Origin: Candidatus Neomarinimicrobiota bacterium
Lineage (GTDB): Bacteria; Fidelibacterota; Marinisomatia; Marinisomatales; S15-B10
Direction of reading: 5' to 3'
DNA length: 46,192 bases
NCBI GenBank assembly: GCA_036476315.1
Contig: JAZGBI010000016.1
Span: 1-46,192, forward strand
Below are positions 35,296 to 42,977 of this stretch, in pieces. The translations under genes and the position numbers were made by a program. Under the pieces are notes generated by a model. The model was not told the DNA's origin. It ran no database searches and was given only the letters and a program-made list of their open reading frames with translations. Every line of letters begins with the position of its first letter. Position 1 is the first letter of the stretch.

Positions 35296-36927
35296 TCACT
35301 TACGGTCCTGTTCGACGATCTCTCCTCCGAACAATTCCAGCATGCGCTTTGCCACGGGATGGGTTTCCTCAGGTGCTTCTTCCACCACAAATTCAATTCT
35401 CAATGTTTCATCGACAATTTCTTCCACGGTCGATTCAATCATCCGCACTTTCTTTTTTAGCACGTCAATGTGAAACTTGTACTTTTTGGGAAACGAGACT
35501 GTCAATCGTTTTCCCTTCAATTCGGCAGGGAATCCCTGGCTCAAGAATGTGCCCAGGGAAGTTCCATTCTCTGAAACCTTTGAGATGATGTCATCCCATC
35601 TCTTCCGTATCGTTTCGAGCGGTTCAGAGGATGGATCGTCCTCACTTTTCTTCACTTCCGAATCGGACACTCCCCCATCCGCCTTCCCTCCATCCTTTTC
35701 CGTCTCCTCGGTGGAGGTTTGCTCGGCTCCTTTTGATGAGGACTGCTCAAAGAGTCCAGGTTGTTCCGAATCTTCCGCCGATTGTTCTTGAGCAGAGGGC
35801 CTGACCGATAATTTCGTTATTATGTCACTTATGGTTACCGATGAATCCATTTCCAATAATTTCAGCATCATCGTCTCAACAAAGATTCTGGGCTGCTGGA
35901 CAATTTTGAGTTTAGATTCCGTCTCCGTCACCTGATCCATATACCGGAGAATATCTTTCCCTTTCCACTCCTTGCTCTCACTCACGTAACGTTCAAGCAT
36001 CTCCTCCGTGGTTTCAAGTACCTCTCCCGCAGAGTCTGCCTTGCAAATCAAGAAATTGAGAAAATGCCGATTCAGACCAGATAGGAAATTGGCGAGTGAA
36101 TATCCCTCCGAATGAACGCTTTGCATGTGACGCAGAAGACTCTTTCGATCCCTGGCCTTGATCGCGTCCGTTATGCCGAAGAAAAGTGTTCCCGGGATAA
36201 TCCCCAGGAGGGACGATGCCTGTTCAAAAACAATGTCGCTGCCACAATATGCAATGATCTGATCTAGAAGACTTAAGGCATCCCGCATACTGCCGTCGGC
36301 CATATTCGCCACAAGCTTTTCAGTCCTATCGTCAATAGAAACTTTTTCACTTTCCAATACCTGCCGCATGCCCTTCAGAAGATCATCCACCGCCAACCGA
36401 TGGAAATCGTGCCTTTGGCACCTTGAGAGGATTGTAGCCGGGACTTTGTTCGGTTCCGTAGTGGCAAAAATGAATTTCACGTGTGGAGGAGGTTCTTCCA
36501 ACGTTTTGAGAAGAGCATTGAAGGCCGCTGTCGTTAGCATATGAACCTCATCGATAATGAAAATCTTGAACTCTGCATTGATAGGCGGATACTTGACCAG
36601 CTCTCTCAAATTCCGGATTTCATCGATTCCCCTGTTGGAAGCACCGTCGATTTCCAGCACATCCATACTTCTTGAGGTGGCGATTTCCTCACAGTTCCGG
36701 CATTTATCACACGGATTTCCGTCGTCATTTTTCAGACAATTCAAAGCCTTGGCGAGTACACGTGCCGTGGTTGTCTTGCCGATCCCCCTGGGACCGGCGA
36801 ACAGATAGGCATGAGCTACGCGGTCCTGGGCAAAAGCGTTCAGGAGTGTTTGGGTCACGTGTTCTTGACCGATAATACCCTGGAATTTTTCCGGCCGATA
36901 TTTTCTCGCTAGTACCTGGTACGCCAT
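35296..36927 (-). CDS. dnaX: DNA polymerase III subunit gamma/tau
   Basis: Clamp-loader ATPase of the replisome. Walker A GPRGIGKT (45-52), zinc residues C64, C73, C76 and C79, DEVHML and the SRC sensor (LSRCQRHDF) are all present. A Glu/Ser-rich linker spans roughly residues 385-440 before the C-terminal domain. The 543-residue length corresponds to a tau-like full product. No A-rich frameshift site for a short gamma form was recognised. The SRP RNA gene lies 100 bp upstream on the same strand, as in Bacillus. Confidence 0.98.
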   Translation of the reverse strand: MAYQVLARKYRPEKFQGIIGQEHVTQTLLNAFAQDRVAHAYLFAGPRGIGKTTTARVLAKALNCLKNDDGNPCDKCRNCEEIATSRSMDVLEIDGASNRGIDEIRNLRELVKYPPINAEFKIFIIDEVHMLTTAAFNALLKTLEEPPPHVKFIFATTEPNKVPATILSRCQRHDFHRLAVDDLLKGMRQVLESEKVSIDDRTEKLVANMADGSMRDALSLLDQIIAYCGSDIVFEQASSLLGIIPGTLFFGITDAIKARDRKSLLRHMQSVHSEGYSLANFLSGLNRHFLNFLICKADSAGEVLETTEEMLERYVSESKEWKGKDILRYMDQVTETESKLKIVQQPRIFVETMMLKLLEMDSSVTISDIITKLSVRPSAQEQSAEDSEQPGLFEQSSSKGAEQTSTEETEKDGGKADGGVSDSEVKKSEDDPSSEPLETIRKRWDDIISKVSENGTSLGTFLSQGFPAELKGKRLTVSFPKKYKFHIDVLKKKVRMIESTVEEIVDETLRIEFVVEEAPEETHPVAKRMLELFGGEIVEQDRK

Positions 36928-36941
36928 CTTCTGGAATCTCT

Positions 36942-36990
36942 ATGCGTAATGCGTAATCGGTAATTCGTAATGCGAAATTTGTAATGCGTA
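36942..36990. repeat. seven degenerate tandem heptamers between the SRP RNA gene and dnaX
   Basis: Seven consecutive 7-bp units, such as ATGCGTA, ATCGGTA, ATTCGTA and ATTTGTA, run without a break and start 15 bp upstream of the dnaX ATG. Three of the seven are exactly ATGCGTA. The array lies in what should be the dnaX leader. Translated, such arrays give spurious peptides of the ITNFALRI type. Confidence 0.85.
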
Positions 36991-37027
36991 CAATGCTGAC
37001 ACTCTGTGGCCTCTGTGGCAAGAAATG

Positions 37028-37302
37028 TCCGGTCGTGCACCATGGATTGAAATCACCGGCATGAAATCCTTCAAGGCAGCCAGCTCCTCTTCAGCACTCC
37101 ACCGGCACATAGAAAATGTTGCCTGCCGCTGCTCCCTCCCGGGTCTGACGGGGTTCAGCAATATTCTATTGCGATGGACTGAAAATTCAACACCGCTTGA
37201 CTTCAAGAACTTCAGTGGGCAGCCCCGCTCCATGGCATGGGCCCTGCTGTAGCGGATTGCAGGTTACAGGGCACCGCTAGCTCCCCGCCTGGCACGACCG
37301 AA
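37028..37302 (-). ncRNA. ffs: signal recognition particle RNA, bacterial large type
   Basis: RNA scaffold of the signal recognition particle, which with Ffh targets nascent membrane proteins to FtsY. On the minus strand the conserved 5' Alu-like part is readable (GCGGGGAGCTAGCGGTGCCC and GCAATCCGCTACAGCAGGGC), as is the Ffh-binding domain (GTCAGACCCGGGAGGGAGCA followed by GCGG). The ends pair perfectly: CGGTCGTGC at 37300-37292 with GCACGACCG at 37038-37030, which sets the limits to within a few bases. The roughly 275-nt length means the Alu domain is kept. It lies between tRNA-Ala and dnaX on the same strand. Confidence 0.92.
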
Positions 37303-37370
37303 ATCTTTCCCGGAGTACTGGATAACCGGAGTATTGGAGGCTTGTGGCCCAATTCTCCATTCCCCCATCT

Positions 37371-37461
37371 GACGTTTGACGTTGGACGTTCGACGTTTTA
37401 CGAATCACGTATCACACCTCACGTCTCATTTTTCAATTCTCATTTTTCTTTTTTCAATGAG
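37371..37461. repeat. thirteen-unit degenerate 7-bp-period array
   Basis: Thirteen consecutive 7-bp units with drifting sequence: first GACGTT-type units (four in a row), then TACGAAT/CACGTAT/CACGTCT types, then CATTTTT/CAATTCT types. It lies in the 252-bp gap between the tRNA-Ala and SRP RNA genes. The period is strict although the unit changes, and no protein-coding reading is sensible. Confidence 0.85.
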
Positions 37462-37486
37462 TGCTATTCCCTTTCACGCCCCACGT

Positions 37487-37518
37487 CTCCATTTCTCCAA
37501 GTCTCCACTTCTCCTCCA
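37487..37518. repeat. four-unit 8-bp-period array (CTCC-type)
   Basis: Four consecutive octamers beginning CTCC (CTCCATTT, CTCCAAGT, CTCCACTT, CTCCTCCA), 26 bp after the heptamer array and just downstream of tRNA-Ala. Confidence 0.7.
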
Positions 37519-37554
37519 GAGGAGTTCCTACGGAACAATTCTCCATCGAAATCG

Positions 37555-37627
<73 letters not shown>

Positions 37628-37632
37628 CATCA

Positions 37633-37709
37633 AGATGAAAGATAAACGACTAAAGACGAATGAACCAGTCATCAGTAACCAATAACCGCTCTCTGATCAC
37701 ACATTACGT
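37633..37709. repeat. degenerate 7-bp-period tract upstream of tRNA-Ala
   Basis: About eleven 7-bp steps, weaker than the arrays downstream of the tRNA but in one phase: AGATGAA and AGATAAA, AGACGAA, GTAACCA and ATAACCG. It lies between the tRNA 5' end and its probable promoter. Confidence 0.5.
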
Positions 37710-37725
37710 CAAAGCGCAGCGGAGA

Positions 37726-37743
37726 TCCCGACGCAGGTCGGGA
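37726..37743. repeat. TCCCGAC/GTCGGGA palindromic element, copy 1
   Basis: Perfect 7-bp stem TCCCGAC/GTCGGGA around the loop GCAG, preceded by GCGGAGA. The same stem with a shorter loop and the same GCGGA lead occurs at 38982-38997, so this is likely one member of a dispersed palindromic repeat family. Confidence 0.55.
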
Positions 37744-37771
37744 AATCACGCCTCACCAATCACGCATCACA
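37744..37771. repeat. four-unit AATCACG-type heptamer array
   Basis: Four consecutive heptamers AATCACG, CCTCACC, AATCACG and CATCACA, directly after palindromic element copy 1 and 10 bp before the promoter -10 at 37781. Similar CACGTAT/CACGTCT units occur in the array at 37371. Confidence 0.65.
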
Positions 37772-37780
37772 TGGCAAGCG

Positions 37781-37809
37781 AATTTATACGGAAACCCGGC
37801 GGATTGCAA
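37781..37809 (-). promoter_or_regulatory. candidate promoter of the tRNA-Ala/SRP RNA/dnaX unit (TTGCAA-N17-TAAATT)
   Basis: Minus-strand TTGCAA (37809-37804) and TAAATT (37786-37781), 17 bp apart and followed by C, as in four other copies in the core region. It lies 153 bp upstream of the tRNA, with repeats and palindromic element copy 1 in between. TATAAA, shifted 2 bp, is an alternative -10 with a 15-bp spacer. Confidence 0.5.
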
Positions 37810-38173
37810 GAGGTAGGAGGTGGAAAAACAACCTGACACGTTGCAGGGAACCTGTTAGACAGCGCGTCCGACGGGTGTACATTCGATCCAGTTCACGTCG
37901 GCGATTTCCGTCCGGATGCTGAAATGTTTTGCTCGAATTCTATCTCTCCCCTGGTCCAGAAGTCACGGTGAAGTCACACGGTTAACTCAACATTTTTTCG
38001 CTTGACTACTGAGACGTAGGCGTATAACATCCAATAATTTTAAGGCATCGTCTTTGACGAAAAATCACGCCAAAGCAAGAACAAGATGATAGTAGTATAA
38101 TTCCCACAAAGATGTCCGCTGAAAATCATTTAGTATTTTCGTTGAATAAGATATGCTGGGAAGTCGAGACAAG
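37810..38173. other. non-coding boundary between core and accessory regions
   Basis: About 360 bp without a gene, between divergent units. A possible plus-strand promoter lies at 38002-38030. The stretch becomes AT-rich from about 37.97 kb. No integrase, direct repeat of the tRNA end or terminator was recognised. Confidence 0.6.
38002..38030 (+). promoter_or_regulatory. possible promoter upstream of the methyltransferase gene
   Basis: TTGACT at 38002-38007, then TAACAT at 38025-38030 with a 17-bp spacer (or TATAAC with 15 bp). The -10 differs from the TAAATT box seen in the core. The predicted leader is about 135 nt. Confidence 0.35.
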
Positions 38174-38965
38174 ATGAGAGAAAGAGACGAAGTCGCAGCT
38201 GCGAACGAAAGGCTCTGGGAGAGAGAGGTACAGAAGGGGTGTGGGTTCACGACCCCTTGGCTGGAGCTTGACCCCGAGGTGATTATGCAGTACGCCAAAG
38301 GCACGTTGGAGCCTGTACCCGAGCCGCTGACGGTGGTGTCTCCCCACGACATACTCGCTGAGGTCGAGGGCAGGGACGTGCTCTGCCTCGCATGCGGCGG
38401 CGGGCAACAGTCAGCCGTGTTTGCGCTGCTTGGCGCACAGGTGACAGTGGTCGACCTGGCCCAAGGGCAACTCGAGGGGGACAGGAAGGCTGCGGCGCAC
38501 TATGGCTACGAGATAAAAACGATCCACAGCGACATGCGCGACCTTTCGTCGATGGATGATGAGTCATTCGATACTGTGTACGGAACGGCCGTCTGCTACG
38601 TCCCCGATGCTCGGGAGGTCTACCGCCAGGTCGCCAGGGTATTAAGGCCACGTGGATTGTACCGTACCGATTGGGGCCAGCCCGCGATCCACTTCGTCGC
38701 CTGGGACGGAAGCGGCTATCGGGTAGCGAAGCCATACGCCGAGAGGATCGATCGGCGGGAGGACGGTGGAATCGAGTTTCGGCATTACATGGATGACATC
38801 TTTAACGGACTCCTCGAGGTCGGCCTCTCAATTCGGCAAGTGGAGGATCTGTCCCGGCACGTAAAGCCGGACTCTGAGGCTCTCCCGGGAAGCTGGGCTC
38901 ATGAACGGACGTACTTCGGTGGAGAGTTCGTTGTCGTCGCTCGGAAGGAACGGGGATCTTCCTAA
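38174..38965 (+). CDS. class I SAM-dependent methyltransferase
   Basis: Cytoplasmic Rossmann-fold methyltransferase; substrate unknown. Motif I is DVLCLACGGGQQS, followed by the acidic residue of motif II (VTVVDLAQGQLEGDR) and a motif IV-like DTVYGTAVCYVPD. The ATG at 38174 (MRERDEV, GGGAAG upstream) gives 263 residues; an ATG at 38153 in the same frame has a poorer context. Base composition is clearly more GC-rich than the following oxidoreductase genes. It is followed by a strong hairpin at 38977-39003. No neighbour indicates the methyl acceptor. Confidence 0.82.
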   Translation: MRERDEVAAANERLWEREVQKGCGFTTPWLELDPEVIMQYAKGTLEPVPEPLTVVSPHDILAEVEGRDVLCLACGGGQQSAVFALLGAQVTVVDLAQGQLEGDRKAAAHYGYEIKTIHSDMRDLSSMDDESFDTVYGTAVCYVPDAREVYRQVARVLRPRGLYRTDWGQPAIHFVAWDGSGYRVAKPYAERIDRREDGGIEFRHYMDDIFNGLLEVGLSIRQVEDLSRHVKPDSEALPGSWAHERTYFGGEFVVVARKERGSS

Positions 38966-38976
38966 TCATTGCTTCC

Positions 38977-39003
38977 AGCGGATCCCGACCCGTCGGGACC
39001 GCT
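38977..39003 (+). terminator. hairpin after the methyltransferase gene, containing TCCCGAC/GTCGGGA copy 2
   Basis: Stem AGCGG-(A)-TCCCGAC paired with GTCGGGA-CCGCT around a 2-base loop, 12 bp after the stop codon. No T tract follows, so it may be a repeat element acting as a transcript end. The inner stem equals that at 37726-37743. Confidence 0.5.
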
Positions 39004-39053
39004 CAACTCGAAACTCTATTCAAGCAATAAACAATATGTTATAGGAGCAGTTA

Positions 39054-40400
39054 ATGAAAACTCTCAACAGGCGAAAGTTCTTACGTCTCTCCACCACTGC
39101 GGTTTCTTCATTCATGATAGTTCCGAGAAGTGTGTTGGGCGGTAAAGGTTATGTGCCGCCGAGTGATAAGCTCAACATTGCAGCAATAGGTATAGGGGGC
39201 CGGGGAGCAGAGGATCTGCAAAATCTTGAAAGTGAAAATATTGTAGCGCTATGTGATGTGGATTGGGCGTATGCTGAGGAAATCTTCAAGCGCTACCCAA
39301 ATGCAAGAAAATATCGTGATTTTCGCATCATGCTTGAAAAAGAAAAAAATATCGATGCCGTGCTTGTGGCGACGCCAGACCATACACATGCAATAATATC
39401 GATGCATGCCCTGAAAATGGGCAAGCATCTTTATTGTGAAAAGCCTCTGACGCACACAGTTTACGAAGCCCGAAAAATTGCCGAGGCTGCAAGGGAGGCA
39501 AAGGTGGCAACTCAAATGGGCAACCAGGGTATGGCCTATAAAGGAAACCGATTGATCAATGAATGGATATGGGATGGAGCGATAGGCCAGGTTCATGAAG
39601 TGCATGTCTGGTCCGATCGCCCGACTCGTTTGGGGACTGGGGATTTGTGGTGGCCTCAGGCAATGGAACGGCCGCTCGATGAACCGGAAATACCTGCGAC
39701 CCTGGATTGGGACTTATGGCTTGGGCCAGCTCCATATCGTCCTTATCATCCGGCTTACGTACCATTCTTGTGGCGCGGCTGGTGGGATTTTGGGGAAGGC
39801 GGCCTGGGTGATATGGGAATACACAATATCGCCCCTGCTTTTTCAGCTTTGAAGCTCGGGGCTCCCACGAGTGTGCATTCAAGTTCGACTCCCGTTTACA
39901 AAGAGACGTTGCCCTGGGCATCCATAGTGCGTTATGAATTTCCAGCGCGCGGTGATATGCCCCCTGTGAAGCTGCATTGGTATGATGGCGGTATTATTCC
40001 GGAATACCCGGAAGAGTTGGAAGATGGAAGAAAACTGCCGCGCGAAGATGGGATGATATTTGTCGGTAGTAAAGGCAAAATGTTGGTCACAGGCTGGGGA
40101 GGTGAAAGTCCGCGGTTAATACCGGAGTCGAAGATGCAAGAATATGAACTTCCACCTGAAACACTGCCCCGTTCTATTGGGCATCATCAAGAGTGGATTG
40201 AAGCATGCAAGAAAGGCACCCCGACACGATCAAATTTTGACGTTGCCGGACCATTGACCGAAGCTGTTCTGCTGGGACTCGTTTCTGTCCGACTGGGAGG
40301 AAAGAAACTATATTGGGACAGCGAGAATCTTTCGGTGAAAAACAGTCCCGAAGCCAATGAGCTTTTGCATTATCAGTACCGTGAAGGTTGGACGCTGTAA
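39054..40400 (+). CDS. Tat-exported Gfo/Idh/MocA family oxidoreductase
   Basis: NAD(P)-type sugar oxidoreductase predicted to act outside the cytoplasm. Residues 1-29 form a twin-arginine signal (NRRKFLRLSTTAVSSFMIV). The Rossmann domain follows (IAAIGIGGRGAEDLQ), then EKP in LYCEKPLTHTVYEAR and the C-terminal DMGIHNIAP active-site region. AGGAG precedes the ATG. Exported members of this family carry tightly bound cofactor, and some oxidise the C3 hydroxyl of glycosides. With the second oxidoreductase, ROK kinase and DUF1080 protein it forms a plausible keto-sugar cassette. TatC is encoded at 10.8 kb. The substrate is unknown. Confidence 0.9.
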   Translation: MKTLNRRKFLRLSTTAVSSFMIVPRSVLGGKGYVPPSDKLNIAAIGIGGRGAEDLQNLESENIVALCDVDWAYAEEIFKRYPNARKYRDFRIMLEKEKNIDAVLVATPDHTHAIISMHALKMGKHLYCEKPLTHTVYEARKIAEAAREAKVATQMGNQGMAYKGNRLINEWIWDGAIGQVHEVHVWSDRPTRLGTGDLWWPQAMERPLDEPEIPATLDWDLWLGPAPYRPYHPAYVPFLWRGWWDFGEGGLGDMGIHNIAPAFSALKLGAPTSVHSSSTPVYKETLPWASIVRYEFPARGDMPPVKLHWYDGGIIPEYPEELEDGRKLPREDGMIFVGSKGKMLVTGWGGESPRLIPESKMQEYELPPETLPRSIGHHQEWIEACKKGTPTRSNFDVAGPLTEAVLLGLVSVRLGGKKLYWDSENLSVKNSPEANELLHYQYREGWTL

Positions 40401-40494
40401 TTGTTGGTTTGTGGAAATGAAGTAATGACTCGACTGGCTGCCGGATACCTTTTTTCAGAGATTTGATATCTAGCCAAAAATGACACGAGTTTTC

Positions 40495-40524
40495 GCGAAC
40501 ATGAATATGAGCCATTCTGTTCGC
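40495..40524. repeat. bulged hairpin between the two oxidoreductase genes
   Basis: Arms GCGAACA and GAAT (one bulged T between) pair with ATTC and TGTTCGC around a 7-base loop: 11 base pairs in all, in the 222-bp gap. No T tract follows on either strand. It could be an operator for a repressor dimer or an RNA processing site; no regulator gene is nearby. Confidence 0.5.
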
Positions 40525-40622
40525 ATCAATTCGTGAAGATCTGTGGCTGAAAATCACGCTTTGGTTTGCAACATTGAAAAAAGTGCCCGGCGGTACACTA
40601 ACTCGAATAGGTGGAAATTGAC

Positions 40623-41699
40623 ATGAACAAGAAAATAGGCGTTGGCCTTGTTGGATCGCAGTTCGTCTCAACGATTCATGCGGAATCTCTGAAAACTGTG
40701 CATGATGCAGAAATCGTGGCGGTCGCATCGCCCTCGAAAGAACATGCGCGGGATTTTGCAGAAAAATTCAATATTCATCATCATTTCACGGACATTGACA
40801 AAATGTTGGAAATAGATGAAATCGACATGATTGTGATTGGTGCGCCAAATATGTTTCATTGCGAGATCACGTTGGCAGCAGCGCACGCCGGCAAGCATGT
40901 CGTGGTTGAAAAGCCACTGTGTCTGAACCTTGATGAAGCGGATCAAATGATAGAAGCTTGCAAGAAGGCCGAGGTCAAGCTGATGTATGCCGAGGAGCTT
41001 TGTTTCGCGCCAAAATATGTGCGTCTCAAGCAATTGTTGGACCAGGGCGCCTTGGGCGTTCCGGTGCTGCTCAAGCAATCAGAGAAGCACGACGGTCCGC
41101 ATGCTCCGCATTTTTGGGATGTGGAACAGTCCGGCGGTGGTGTCGCAATGGATATGGGATGCCATGCTATTGAATTCTTCCGTTGGATGCTCGGGCGCCC
41201 CAAAATAAAATCCGTTTATGCACAGATGGGTACTTACTTCCATAAGGATAAAACCAAAGGCGACGACAATGCCATCATCATCCTCGAATTTGAAAACAAT
41301 GTTATGGCTGTGGCGGAAGAAAGCTGGACGAAACTCGGCGGCATGGACGATAAGGCCGAGGTTCACGGCACAAAAGGGGTCGCTTACGCGGACCTGCTTC
41401 AAGGTAATTCTATCCTGACCTATAGTCTTGCGGGAGTCGATTATGCCGTAGAAAAGGCTGGAAGCACGAAGGGCTGGAGTTTCACCATGTATGAAGAAAT
41501 CTGGAATTACGGCTTTCCCCAGGAGTTCGCCCATTTTGTAGATTGTGTTAAGAATGATAAACACCCAGAAGTTACAGGAGAGGATGGTCGCGCTGTCCTG
41601 GAAGCGATATTCGCTGCCTATCAATCTGCCGGAAGTGGCCAAAAAGTGTCTCTTCCGTTTGAAACAGACGCGGATAAACCCTACAAGCTCTGGAAATAA
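40623..41699 (+). CDS. cytoplasmic Gfo/Idh/MocA family oxidoreductase
   Basis: 358-residue NAD(P)-dependent oxidoreductase without a signal peptide. The dinucleotide-binding start is GVGLVGSQFVSTIHAESL, EKP occurs in VVVEKPLCLNLDEAD and the active-site AMDMGCHAIEFFRWMLG is in the C-terminal domain. The ATG at 40623 has AGGTGG 9 bp upstream; a GTG at 40611 in the same frame overlaps that site and is less likely. Placed after the exported oxidoreductase, it could reduce a 3-keto sugar brought into the cell. Inositol dehydrogenase-like activity is an alternative. Confidence 0.9.
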   Translation: MNKKIGVGLVGSQFVSTIHAESLKTVHDAEIVAVASPSKEHARDFAEKFNIHHHFTDIDKMLEIDEIDMIVIGAPNMFHCEITLAAAHAGKHVVVEKPLCLNLDEADQMIEACKKAEVKLMYAEELCFAPKYVRLKQLLDQGALGVPVLLKQSEKHDGPHAPHFWDVEQSGGGVAMDMGCHAIEFFRWMLGRPKIKSVYAQMGTYFHKDKTKGDDNAIIILEFENNVMAVAEESWTKLGGMDDKAEVHGTKGVAYADLLQGNSILTYSLAGVDYAVEKAGSTKGWSFTMYEEIWNYGFPQEFAHFVDCVKNDKHPEVTGEDGRAVLEAIFAAYQSAGSGQKVSLPFETDADKPYKLWK

Positions 41700-41839
41700 T
41701 GGAACGTTGAAAACGGAGAAAAAACTATTCGAGCAAAAACATAACTGCATCTTTTCAAGCATCTTTTCTATGGCTTCATTCAAATGTAACGGTTCTCTAT
41801 GACCCGGATGCTGCCGTTTCTCTTTAGGGAAATAGTGTC

Positions 41840-42751
41840 ATGAGAGAACTTGTTTTGGGCGTGGATATTGGCGGAACCAAAACCTCAATAGGCCTCGTGG
41901 ATTCATCAGGATACATTTTGCACCAAGACAATATTCCGACGAATCCCAAAAAAGGTTTTGAAGATTTCATTGAGCGGTTACTCAGTTCCATCCACAAGAT
42001 TCTTTTGGATGCCAATTGCTCCTTGCCCGAAATCAAGGGAATCGGTGTTGGCTGTCCGGGCCCTTTAGATCTTGAAAATGGAACTATCCTTAATCTCTAC
42101 ACCCTTCCCTCATGGGAGGGACAAGACATTGTTTCCACAATCAGACAGGCTTCAGGGCTTCCCACTTTCTTGGAAAACGATGCCGATGCAGCCCTTTTAG
42201 GAGAATTGTTTGCAGGAGCTGCTCGTGGGCACCAAAATGTAGCCATGCTGACCTTAGGAACGGGAGTCGGTGGCGCCGTTCTCAACAGTGGAAAGATTTA
42301 CCGGGGATTCCGAGGAGAGCATCCTGAATTCGGCCATATTCCTGGATTGCCGGAAGGCCCCCTTTGTTACTGCGGCTTGAAAGGCTGTCTGGAATCGTTG
42401 GCATCGGGAACAGCTATCACAAATTCGGGGAGAAAACGAGGTTTTCGATCCAGTTACGAGGTTTTCCGACAGGCAAGGTCAGGAAATCCTATGGCCCGGG
42501 AAATTATCGATCGAGCCTCGAAAGCTCTTTCTCAGGCTACATGGATGCTTCTTCATACCTTTGTTCCGGAAATGATTCTTTTGGGAGGCGGCATAATGGA
42601 CGATAATTTCGATCTTTTCAAAGACCAAATCGAAGAGACACTCGGAAAAGCCAAATTGGTGGAGCAGATACCTGTAAAGGTTTCCAGGGCAGAGCTTGGC
42701 AATCAGGCCGGAATCGTCGGCGCCGCCTATCTGGTAATGAGGTCACCCTAA
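41840..42751 (+). CDS. ROK family sugar kinase
   Basis: Predicted ATP-dependent glucokinase-type enzyme, 303 residues. DIGGTK (9-14) binds phosphate, END (112-114) supplies the catalytic Asp114, E163-H166 (PEFGH) match the ROK sugar-binding ExGH, and C176, C178 and C183 (CYCGLKGCLE) are the zinc ligands. There is no N-terminal winged helix, so it is a kinase and not a ROK repressor. AGGGA lies 10 bp before the ATG. The 140-bp gap to the second oxidoreductase leaves cotranscription open. It would trap the hexose released by the cassette. Confidence 0.93.
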   Translation: MRELVLGVDIGGTKTSIGLVDSSGYILHQDNIPTNPKKGFEDFIERLLSSIHKILLDANCSLPEIKGIGVGCPGPLDLENGTILNLYTLPSWEGQDIVSTIRQASGLPTFLENDADAALLGELFAGAARGHQNVAMLTLGTGVGGAVLNSGKIYRGFRGEHPEFGHIPGLPEGPLCYCGLKGCLESLASGTAITNSGRKRGFRSSYEVFRQARSGNPMAREIIDRASKALSQATWMLLHTFVPEMILLGGGIMDDNFDLFKDQIEETLGKAKLVEQIPVKVSRAELGNQAGIVGAAYLVMRSP

Positions 42752-42860
42752 ATCGGCCGGGGCACATCGTATCATAATTCCAGGCCAGAGCATGAAGTTA
42801 GCGAAAAGACCAGTCAGGAGTTAAGCGCCCTTCTTTGTCACTCCTCTACTGCAAAATCAT

Positions 42861-42889
42861 TTGCTTGATGCCAAATTATCATCTATCAT
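42861..42889 (+). promoter_or_regulatory. possible promoter of the DUF1080 gene
   Basis: TTGCTT at 42861-42866 and TATCAT at 42884-42889 with a 17-bp spacer, giving a leader of about 80 nt. The -10 matches the common TATAAT in five of six bases and differs from the core TAAATT box. Confidence 0.35.
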
Positions 42890-42977
42890 AACAACAGTCC
42901 AAGTAGTTCATTACACATAGGTTGTACGGGAGTTCCGGACAACGGCGATTCGATTCACGCAAAAAGAGACTAGGATT

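Noticed and set aside
36725-37252. Small open frames on both strands over 36.7-37.25 kb, including an ITNFALRITDYALRI-like peptide
   Set aside because: They arise from the heptamer repeats, the dnaX 5' part and the SRP RNA. None has a ribosome binding site or domain.
38065-38735. Minus-strand frames of 93-150 codons opposite the methyltransferase
   Set aside because: They are a by-product of the GC-rich methyltransferase gene and have Arg/Pro-rich random composition.
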